Assembly: GCA_026982255.1 (NCBI GenBank)
Contig: JALSHL010000019.1
Location: 1-6,410, forward strand
DNA from: Paracoccaceae bacterium
GTDB lineage: Bacteria > Pseudomonadota > Alphaproteobacteria > Rhodobacterales > Rhodobacteraceae
Direction: 5' to 3'
Length of the DNA stretch: 6,410 nucleotides
Shown: in pieces, positions 1 through 5,443 of the stretch
Layout: every line of letters starts with the position of its first letter
How positions within the stretch are numbered: position 1 is the stretch's first letter
Translations under genes and position numbers: made by a program
The notes under the pieces: model-generated
Seen by the model: the letters and a program-made list of their open reading frames with translations, nothing else
What the model was told of the DNA's origin: nothing
Database searches by the model: none

Positions 1-1
1 C

Positions 2-157
2 ACGGGAACCTTGCTGGCGGCGCAACTGGTCTGGAACGGGGCAACGGCGGCCGATGCCATCGCTGCCACCCGCGCCCGCAACCCGCAATGGATCGAGACC
101 GACAGTCAACTGACGTTTCTGCACCGATTCGAGGCGTCTATAAGGACAGCTCGCTGA
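2..157 (+). CDS. C-terminal fragment of a probable dual-specificity/tyrosine phosphatase-like protein (5' end outside window)
   Basis: The frame is open from base 2 and ends at TGA 155-157, giving 51 residues of a gene that starts before the window. The fragment begins Thr-Gly-Thr-Leu-Leu-Ala-Ala and continues with a helix ending in ADAIAATRARNP, then WIETDSQLTFLHRFE. This pattern fits the end of cysteine-based dual-specificity phosphatases: the residues just after the HCxxGxGR(S/T)G loop, a helix, a 'VRxxRP' turn and a closing 'ET..Q..FL..F' helix. The catalytic Cys and Arg would lie upstream and cannot be seen, so activity is inferred only. The last 20 bp overlap the 3' end of the converging DUF1285 gene, and no terminator hairpin is visible between them. 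An unrelated protein with a similar helical tail is the main alternative. Confidence 0.6.
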   Translation, partial: TGTLLAAQLVWNGATAADAIAATRARNPQWIETDSQLTFLHRFEASIRTAR

Positions 158-731
158 TTTTGATAAAGGGAAAGAACGCCCCGTCGGACCAGACGCCGAA
201 CCAGTCCTCGCCCTCGACGGTTCCGGCCTCGCCCAGATCGACCAGCCGGTAGAAACTCTTGCGGTCGATCAGGGCTTCCAGATTGGCGCGCACCAGAACA
301 TAGGGGGAGGGTTCGCCGCTATCGGGGTCGCGTTCAAGGCGCAGCGGATGTTCTGGTCCCGCTGTCACCGTATCATCCACGTTGGTGGTGAAGGTGATCT
401 TCCGGTTTTCGCCTTCGCCCTCGACATGGAAATCCACGGCAACGAACGGCGCGTCATCCACGGTGATTCCCACCTTTTCCACCGGTGTCACCAGAAAATA
501 GTCGTCGCCGTCCTTGCGAATGATCGAGGAAAACAGCTTTACCAGCGGTTTTCTGCCAATCGGTGTGCCGAGATAGAACCATGTGCCGTCCCGCGCAATC
601 CGCATGTCCAGATCGCCGCAAAACGGCGGATTCCACAGATGCACAGGCGCAGGACCGCGGTTTTTGGCCACGGCGCTTGCGGCAGCGGCGATGCTGTCGG
701 CGGTAACGGATTTCTGAGCGGGGTCGGACAT
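138..731 (-). CDS. DUF1285 family protein, 197 residues
   Basis: This is a small soluble protein of the DUF1285 family, whose biochemical role is unknown. Residues about 35-73 hold the conserved core: a PPFCGDLDMRI strand, RDGTWFYLGTPIGRKPLV, then LFSSIIRKD. Residues 79-98 read FLVTPVEKVGITVDDAPFVA, another family hallmark. No signal peptide or membrane segment is visible. The ATG at 729-731 is chosen because the conserved domain follows closely and the length suits the family. The frame stays open upstream to 1001, but that 90-residue extension would run antisense into the ATPase gene and is low-complexity. The Shine-Dalgarno match is poor. The gene is divergent from the moxR-like operon, an arrangement I recall as recurrent in alphaproteobacteria, suggesting but not proving a functional link. 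Its stop codon lies inside the converging phosphatase-like gene. Confidence 0.85.
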   Translation of the reverse strand: MSDPAQKSVTADSIAAAASAVAKNRGPAPVHLWNPPFCGDLDMRIARDGTWFYLGTPIGRKPLVKLFSSIIRKDGDDYFLVTPVEKVGITVDDAPFVAVDFHVEGEGENRKITFTTNVDDTVTAGPEHPLRLERDPDSGEPSPYVLVRANLEALIDRKSFYRLVDLGEAGTVEGEDWFGVWSDGAFFPFIKISELSL

Positions 732-766
732 AATAACTGCCGTTCTGTTCTTGTATGCGTTAAGGT

Positions 767-776
767 AAGCATGCTT
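767..776. repeat. 10-bp perfect palindrome AAGCATGCTT in the divergent promoter region
   Basis: AAGCATGCTT is its own reverse complement. It overlaps the candidate minus-strand -35 hexamer (774-779) and lies about 10 bp upstream of the plus-strand TACAAT. That is a position where a dimeric repressor could affect both directions. I do not recognise it as the site of a known regulator, and a 10-bp palindrome can occur by chance. Confidence 0.35.
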
Positions 777-809
777 CAATGCGGTTACAATCGGGCAGGA
801 AATTTTTCT

Positions 810-814
810 GGAGA
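810..814 (+). promoter_or_regulatory. Shine-Dalgarno site GGAGA for the moxR-like gene
   Basis: GGAGA ends five bases before the ATG at 820. It supports that start over any upstream alternative, and it lies just after an AT-rich AAATTTTT stretch. Confidence 0.75.
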
Positions 815-819
815 CGGGC

Positions 820-1833
820 ATGGATATCAAGGATTTCGAGAACATATCGGCAAAACTCGCCGAGGCACGCACTGCCGTCGCGAAGCGGGTGATCGGCCAG
901 CCAAAGGTGATCGACGAGACCTTTATCGCCATCCTGTCCGGCGGGCACGGCCTGCTGGTCGGTGCGCCGGGGCTTGCCAAAACCCGGCTGGTGGAAACCA
1001 TGGGCGCGGTGCTGGGCCTTCATTCCAGTCGTGTGCAGTTTACACCGGACCTGATGCCCGCCGATATCCTCGGGGCCGAGGTACTGGAGACCTCCGCTGA
1101 CGGCGCGCGCGCCTTCCGGTTTATCGAAGGGCCGGTTTTCTGCCAGTTGCTGATGGCGGACGAGATCAACCGCGCCAGCCCGCGCACCCAGTCAGCGCTG
1201 TTGCAGGCGATGCAGGAACACCATGTGACCGTCGCGGGGGCGCGGCGCGACCTGCCGGAGCCGTTCCATGTCCTTGCCACGCAAAATCCGATCGAACACG
1301 AAGGCACCTATCCCTTGCCCGAGGCGCAACTGGACCGTTTCCTGTTGCAAATCGACGTCGATTATCCCGACCGCGATGCCGAGCGCGCCATCGTTCTGGC
1401 CACCACCGGCATAGAAGAATCCGGTGTCTCTCCGGTGTTCGACGCAGCCGGTGTGATTGCGGCGCAAGAGGCCGTGCGCCGTATGCCGGTTGGCGAAAGC
1501 GTGATCGAGGCGATCCTCGATCTGGTGCGCGCCGCCCGACCCGACGAAACCGCAAGCGAACTGGTGCAGCGTGCTGTCAACTGGGGGCCAAGCCCGCGCG
1601 CGGCGCAGGCGCTCTCGCTCGCCGTTCGTGCGCGCGCGCTGCTGGACGGCCGTTTTGCGCCCTCGCTGGCCGATGTGGCCGCTCTGGCGCATCCGGTGTT
1701 GCGCCACCGCATGGCGCTGGGTTTTGCCGCGCGGGCCGAGGGGCTGACCATTGACGGAATTATCGACACTCTCGTATCCGGCATCACCGGGGCCGGGGCC
1801 GGGGCCGGGGCCGGGGCCGGGGCTGTGGCATAA
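820..1833 (+). CDS. MoxR-family AAA+ ATPase, 337 residues
   Basis: This is a MoxR-type AAA+ ATPase, a class thought to act as an ATP-driven chaperone for partner protein complexes, often those with vWA domains. The Walker A motif is GAPGLAKT (48-55), with the Leu-Ala insertion typical of MoxR. Walker B is LLMADEIN (110-117), followed by RASPRTQSALLQAMQE (118-133). Sensor 1 is ATQNP (153-157), followed by the EGTYPLPEAQLDRF segment (161-174). The sensor 2 region is GPSPRAAQ (256-263), with Arg260 as the expected ATP-contacting residue. All catalytic motifs are intact and the length is normal for the family. No membrane segment is seen, so the protein should be cytosolic. The tail is odd: residues 324-335 are six Gly-Ala dipeptides encoded by a GGGGCC tandem repeat, which most MoxR proteins would not be expected to carry. 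It is the first gene of the rightward operon, two bases before the DUF58 gene. Confidence 0.93.
   Translation: MDIKDFENISAKLAEARTAVAKRVIGQPKVIDETFIAILSGGHGLLVGAPGLAKTRLVETMGAVLGLHSSRVQFTPDLMPADILGAEVLETSADGARAFRFIEGPVFCQLLMADEINRASPRTQSALLQAMQEHHVTVAGARRDLPEPFHVLATQNPIEHEGTYPLPEAQLDRFLLQIDVDYPDRDAERAIVLATTGIEESGVSPVFDAAGVIAAQEAVRRMPVGESVIEAILDLVRAARPDETASELVQRAVNWGPSPRAAQALSLAVRARALLDGRFAPSLADVAALAHPVLRHRMALGFAARAEGLTIDGIIDTLVSGITGAGAGAGAGAGAVA
1789..1824 (+). repeat. GGGGCC hexanucleotide tandem repeat (5 perfect copies plus GGGGCT)
   Basis: Five perfect GGGGCC units occupy 1789-1818, and a sixth unit, GGGGCT, occupies 1819-1824. The array is in frame and encodes six Gly-Ala dipeptides at the C-terminus of the MoxR-like protein, followed only by Val-Ala and the stop. 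Because the unit is six bases, gain or loss of copies would change the tail length without a frameshift. It gives six G4 runs separated by CC on the sense strand, a pattern able to form a G-quadruplex in DNA or mRNA. It ends 11 bases before the next gene's ATG. Confidence 0.95.
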
Positions 1834-1835
1834 CC

Positions 1836-2714
1836 ATGGCCGCCCCCCTGCATCTGCGCCGCGATGCGGAGCATCTGGCCGATCCGTTGCCCGCGCTTCT
1901 GGTGGCGGCGAAACAGCTTGCAGCCAATGTCTCGCTCGGCATTCACGGGTGCCGGCAGTCCGGTATGGGCGAGAGTTTCTGGCAATACCGTCAGGCGCTG
2001 CCCGGGGATGCGATGTCTGCCATCGATTGGCGCCGCTCGGCGCGCTCCGACACGGTTTTCATCCGCGAACGCGAATGGGAGGCCGCTCATACCGTGGCTA
2101 TCTGGGCCGACAACGCCCTGTCGATGGATTTCCGCGGCAGCGGCGAAACCACCAAGGGCGCGCGGGCAAACCTGCTGGCGCTGGCGCTGTCCGTCCTGCT
2201 CGACAAGGGCGGCGAGCGTGTGGCGTTTCCGGCCACTATAGCCGCCGATCCCCGCCACGGAGAACGCCACCTCCAGCGGATCGCGCAGGCGCTTTCGGAT
2301 GTGTCTGCAGAGCGGCCGGAATACGGAACCGCACCGGACCTGCCGCCGCTCAAACCCGCAACCACGGTTCTGTTTTCCGATTTCCTCGGGCCGGATGATC
2401 AGGTATTTCCCGCGCTGGAACGTGCGGCAAAAGCCTGCCATTGCGGCTATCTGGTCCGTATCCTCGACCCGCAGGAAGAGTCCTTTCCCTTTGACGGGCG
2501 TGTGGTGTTCGAGAGCATGGGCGGCGGGGTTTCCTTTGAAACCCATCGTGCCCGCGCCCTGCAAGAGGCCTATCGTGCGCGGCTGGCGGAACGCACGGAG
2601 CGGTTGCGGGATTTTGCGCAGAGAACCGGTTGGCACATGCTGGACCACCGCAGCGGTGAAAGCGCGCAACCGGTATTGTTGGCGCTGTTCAGCGGGATCG
2701 GAGGGCGGGAATGA
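1836..2714 (+). CDS. DUF58 domain-containing protein, 292 residues
   Basis: This is a DUF58 protein, the usual partner of MoxR ATPases. The family signature is clear at residues 43-81: GMGESFWQYRQALPGDAM, then IDWRRSAR (63-70), then FIREREWE (75-82). A vWA-like fold is expected to follow. Its first strand ends at ADNALSM (91-97), where the canonical metal motif DxSxS is reduced to Asp92-x-Ala94-x-Ser96. A second conserved strand, TTVLFSDFLG, lies at 176-185. No transmembrane segment is visible, so this is the short soluble form and not the longer two-helix membrane form. The start at 1836 lies two bases after the upstream stop, and no clear Shine-Dalgarno sequence precedes it. Translation therefore probably depends on coupling to the ATPase gene. 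The stop overlaps the next start as ATGA (2711-2714). Function is inferred from family and context: a cytosolic adaptor or partner of the ATPase. Confidence 0.9.
   Translation: MAAPLHLRRDAEHLADPLPALLVAAKQLAANVSLGIHGCRQSGMGESFWQYRQALPGDAMSAIDWRRSARSDTVFIREREWEAAHTVAIWADNALSMDFRGSGETTKGARANLLALALSVLLDKGGERVAFPATIAADPRHGERHLQRIAQALSDVSAERPEYGTAPDLPPLKPATTVLFSDFLGPDDQVFPALERAAKACHCGYLVRILDPQEESFPFDGRVVFESMGGGVSFETHRARALQEAYRARLAERTERLRDFAQRTGWHMLDHRSGESAQPVLLALFSGIGGRE
2700..2705 (+). promoter_or_regulatory. Shine-Dalgarno site GGAGGG for the BatA/DUF4159 gene
   Basis: GGAGGG ends five bases before the ATG at 2711 and lies inside the last codons of the DUF58 gene. It fixes the start of the 910-residue protein and supports independent as well as coupled initiation at the ATGA overlap. 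Confidence 0.8.
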
Positions 2715-5443
2715 GCCTCGGCCCGCTGGTATTTTTGTCGCCGTGGCTGCTGGCGGGCCTGCTGGTCCTGCCGGTTCTGTGGTGGCTGCTGCGCGCCACG
2801 CCGCCCGCGCCCAGACATCTGAAATTTCCGGCTGTGCGCCTGTTGCTGAGATTGCACGACCCCGAGAAAATCGCCGACAAAACCCCGTTGTGGCTGTTGT
2901 TGTTGCGGATGCTGGCACTGGCGGCGGCGATTGTGGCATTTGCCGATCCGGTCCTCGATCCCGACCCGCAGGCAGAGGGGAACGGCCCCTTGCTGGTGGT
3001 CATGGATGGCGGCTGGGCCAGCGCGCCGGACTGGGCCGCGCGCGTGCAGGCGGCGGAAGCCACGCTGGAACAGGCGGCGCGCAGGGGGCGCCCGACGGTA
3101 TTTGTCTCGTTGAGCCGACCGCTGCCGCAGGGCGCAGGCCTACCGTTTCGCGATGCGGGCGACTGGCTGGCGGAATTGCGTGGGCTGGAGCCGCAGCCCT
3201 GGGCGCCGGATCGTGCGGCCTTCGCGGACTGGCTCGCGGTTCGGGACGGAAATTTCGATACATGGTGGTTGACCGACGGGTTATCACATGACGCATCCGG
3301 TCTTGCTGCCGTGTTGGTGGATCGCGGTGCGGTGCAGGTGGTCGATACGGCGCGCAGTCCGCTGGCCCTGTTGCCGCTGTCCACTGTCGAGGGCCGGCTT
3401 TCCACCACCGTAGCCGGTGTTCCCGAACCCGCCGATCGCGCCCTGTCGCTCAAGGTTTTCGGCACGGCGCCGAACGGTACCCCGGTCGCGCTGGCGCGCG
3501 CGGATGCGCTGCTGGAGGCGGGCGAGACCTCGGTCACCGTGCCCTTCGATATGCCGTTGGAATTGCGCAACCGCACGACCCGCGTGGTGCTGGAGGGCAG
3601 TGCCTCGGCCGCCTCGGTGGCGCTGGCGGGGGACGGGTTGCGCCGCCGCAAGGTTGCGCTGATCGGGGCGCAGGTGCAGGAGGGGTCGCAGCTCGTCTCG
3701 CCGCTGTTCTATTTGCAAAAGGCACTGGAACCTTCGGTCGTGCTGCTGCGGGCCGACCTGACCGACAGCCTGCTGGCCGCGCCCGATGTGGTTATTCTGG
3801 CCGATGTCGGCACGCTTTCGGACAGTTCCGCCAGCAAGTTGCAGGCGTGGGTGGAGCAGGGCGGCCTGCTGCTGCGTTTCGCCGGCCCGCGTCTCGCCGC
3901 CAGTGCCAGCGGCACCCGGGATGATCCGTTGTTGCCGGTGCGCTTGCGGACAGGGGGGCGCAGCCTGGGCGGGGCCATGTCGTGGAGCACCCCCAAGCGC
4001 CTGCAACCCTTTGCCGCGAACAGCCCGTTTTCCGGTCTGCCGGTGCCCGATGACGTCACGGTTTCGGCACAGGTTGTGGCCCAGCCTGCACCGGATCTTG
4101 CCGAACGGACGCTGGCGGCGCTGGAGGACGGCACCCCGCTGGTCACCGCACGTGATCTGGGCAAGGGGCGCGTGGTGCTGTTCCATGTGACCGCCAATGC
4201 CGAGTGGTCCACCCTGCCGCTCTCGGGCCTGTTCGTGCAGATGCTGGAGCGCCTTTCGGTCAGCAGTGGCGGTGCCGGTGCTCCGGTCGATCTGGCCGGA
4301 CGGGACTGGACCCCGGAACAGGTGCTTGACGGTTTCGGGCGGCTCGGTCCGCCGGAAAACCCCGTGCCGGTCAGCGGAGCGCGTTTGCTGGAGCCTGTTG
4401 CCGCTGACGCCCCGCCGGGCCTCTACCGCGCGGGAGAGGAAGTCGTGGCAATCGACGTATTGCGCGCGGATGACAGGCTCGAAACACTGGACCTGCCCGC
4501 CGGAATCCGGTTCGGAGTTCTGGGTGAACGCAGGGCGCAGGCTTTCAAGCCGCCGCTTCTGCTCATGGCCCTTTCGCTCCTGTTGCTCGACATTCTCGCG
4601 ACCCTCGGGGTTACGGGCCGTTTGCGCAATTCCGGCACTATGCAGGCCCTTGGATTGCTGGCGCTTGTCAGTATCCTGCCATTCGGCGAGGCCCGCGCCG
4701 GCACAGACGAACTCGCCCTGCGCGCGGCCAACGAAACCGTTCTGGCCTATGTCCGCACGGGCGATCCGGAGGTCGACCGGATCAGCGCCGCCGGTTTGCG
4801 CGGCCTTGGCCTGGTGTTGTTCCGGCGCACATCCATCGAACCGGCAGCCCCGATCGGTGTGGATGTGGAAACCGACGAACTCGGGTTTTTCCCGCTGCTT
4901 TACTGGCCCCTGACCGAGGGGCAGAAACCTCTGCCGCCCGCCGCCAGCGAGCGGGTGAACCGCTATCTGTCCAGCGGCGGCATGATCCTGTTCGACACCC
5001 GTGATGCGGGGCAGGGGGTGGCGGGCGCCAATACGCAGGCCCTGCAACGCCTGACCGCCAGCCTCGACATCCCGCCGCTGGAGCCGGTGCCGCAGGATCA
5101 TGTCCTGACCCGCGCCTTTTACCTGTTGCAGGACTTCCCCGGCCGCTGGGCGAAAACGCCGGTCTGGGTGGAGGTCTCCACCCCCGCGCCGGAGGGCGGG
5201 CGGTTTGCCAACATCAACGACGGCGTATCGCCGGTGATCATCGGCGGCAACGACTGGGCCGCAGCCTGGGCTGTGGATGCGGACAACCGGCCGATGTTTC
5301 CGATCGGGCGCGGGCTCGCCGGTAACCGCCAGCGCGAAATGGCGCGCCGCTTCGGGGTCAATCTGGTGATGTATGTGATGACCGGAAACTATAAATCCGA
5401 TCAGGTCCATGTGCCCGCGCTGCTGGAAAGGCTGGGCGAATGA
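2711..5443 (+). CDS. Membrane protein with N-terminal BatA-type domain, vWA/GATase-like middle and C-terminal DUF4159 domain, 910 residues
   Basis: The N-terminus matches the BatA-type 'aerotolerance regulator' domain. It has a helix at about 5-27, a basic loop with HLKFPAVRLLLRL (36-48), and a second helix at about 59-78. A degenerate vWA-like region follows: LLVVMDGGWAS (94-104) has Asp99 but lacks the two metal-site serines, and WWLTDG (185-190) may be the matching later strand. Residues about 314-517 resemble a class I glutamine amidotransferase-like fold, with DVVILADVGTLSD (359-371) and WVEQGGLLLRFAGPRL (380-395). Helices at about 613-632 and 643-659 precede DUF4159 (about 665-895), marked by ELGFFPLLYWPL (723-734), GGMILFDTRD (756-765) and VSPVIIGGNDWAAAWA (839-854). 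By the positive-inside rule both large domains are periplasmic. The protein has no cysteine. It overlaps both neighbours by 4 bp. The overall family is secure; the function is unknown. Confidence 0.88.
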   Translation: MSLGPLVFLSPWLLAGLLVLPVLWWLLRATPPAPRHLKFPAVRLLLRLHDPEKIADKTPLWLLLLRMLALAAAIVAFADPVLDPDPQAEGNGPLLVVMDGGWASAPDWAARVQAAEATLEQAARRGRPTVFVSLSRPLPQGAGLPFRDAGDWLAELRGLEPQPWAPDRAAFADWLAVRDGNFDTWWLTDGLSHDASGLAAVLVDRGAVQVVDTARSPLALLPLSTVEGRLSTTVAGVPEPADRALSLKVFGTAPNGTPVALARADALLEAGETSVTVPFDMPLELRNRTTRVVLEGSASAASVALAGDGLRRRKVALIGAQVQEGSQLVSPLFYLQKALEPSVVLLRADLTDSLLAAPDVVILADVGTLSDSSASKLQAWVEQGGLLLRFAGPRLAASASGTRDDPLLPVRLRTGGRSLGGAMSWSTPKRLQPFAANSPFSGLPVPDDVTVSAQVVAQPAPDLAERTLAALEDGTPLVTARDLGKGRVVLFHVTANAEWSTLPLSGLFVQMLERLSVSSGGAGAPVDLAGRDWTPEQVLDGFGRLGPPENPVPVSGARLLEPVAADAPPGLYRAGEEVVAIDVLRADDRLETLDLPAGIRFGVLGERRAQAFKPPLLLMALSLLLLDILATLGVTGRLRNSGTMQALGLLALVSILPFGEARAGTDELALRAANETVLAYVRTGDPEVDRISAAGLRGLGLVLFRRTSIEPAAPIGVDVETDELGFFPLLYWPLTEGQKPLPPAASERVNRYLSSGGMILFDTRDAGQGVAGANTQALQRLTASLDIPPLEPVPQDHVLTRAFYLLQDFPGRWAKTPVWVEVSTPAPEGGRFANINDGVSPVIIGGNDWAAAWAVDADNRPMFPIGRGLAGNRQREMARRFGVNLVMYVMTGNYKSDQVHVPALLERLGE
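5425..5431 (+). promoter_or_regulatory. Shine-Dalgarno site GGAAAGG for the last gene
   Basis: GGAAAGG ends eight bases before the ATG at 5440, within the final codons of the upstream gene. It supports the start at the ATGA overlap. Confidence 0.6.

Larger units (their letters stand above)
732..819. promoter_or_regulatory. Divergent intergenic region between the DUF1285 gene and the moxR-like operon
   Basis: These 88 bp must hold the start signals for both directions and are visibly more AT-rich than the flanking genes. On the minus strand, TTGAAG (774-779) and TACAAG (750-755) are separated by 18 bp, each matching the sigma-70 consensus at four of six positions. On the plus strand, TACAAT (786-791) matches the -10 consensus at five of six positions, but I see no good -35 at 16-18 bp upstream. 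A 10-bp palindrome sits in the middle (767-776). A partial direct repeat, ATGCGTTA (755-762) and ATGCGGTTA (779-787), flanks it. The promoter assignments are inferences by eye. Confidence 0.35.

Noticed and set aside
760..773. TTAA followed by a possible second half-site as a CtrA cell-cycle regulator site
   Set aside because: The sequence seven bases after TTAA (760-763) begins ATGC and not TTAA, so the bipartite motif is not present.
732..1001. A 90-residue upstream extension of the DUF1285 reading frame, starting at 1001 on the minus strand
   Set aside because: It would run antisense through the Walker A region of the ATPase gene. It has no family similarity that I recognise, and the conserved domain is already complete from the start at 731.
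348..1100. A 250-residue plus-strand frame across the DUF1285 gene and the start of the ATPase gene
   Set aside because: It is rich in Arg, Gly, Cys and His, spans the intergenic region, lacks a good ribosome binding site and contradicts two confident genes.
1789..1824. The GGGGCC array as a CRISPR-like or phase-variable on/off switch
   Set aside because: There are no spacers, and a six-base unit cannot shift the reading frame, so classical on/off phase variation is not possible. Only length modulation remains.
1362..2939. A 525-residue minus-strand frame spanning the ATPase/DUF58 junction, with an Ala-Pro repeat
   Set aside because: The Ala-Pro run is only the GGGGCC array read in antisense. 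The frame crosses three real genes and shows no domain.
3284..5410. A 708-residue open frame on the minus strand, antisense to the BatA/DUF4159 gene
   Set aside because: Its composition is dominated by Gln, Arg, His and Gly, with no recognisable domain. Long antisense frames are common opposite GC-rich genes, and the plus strand has clear domain matches and ribosome binding sites.
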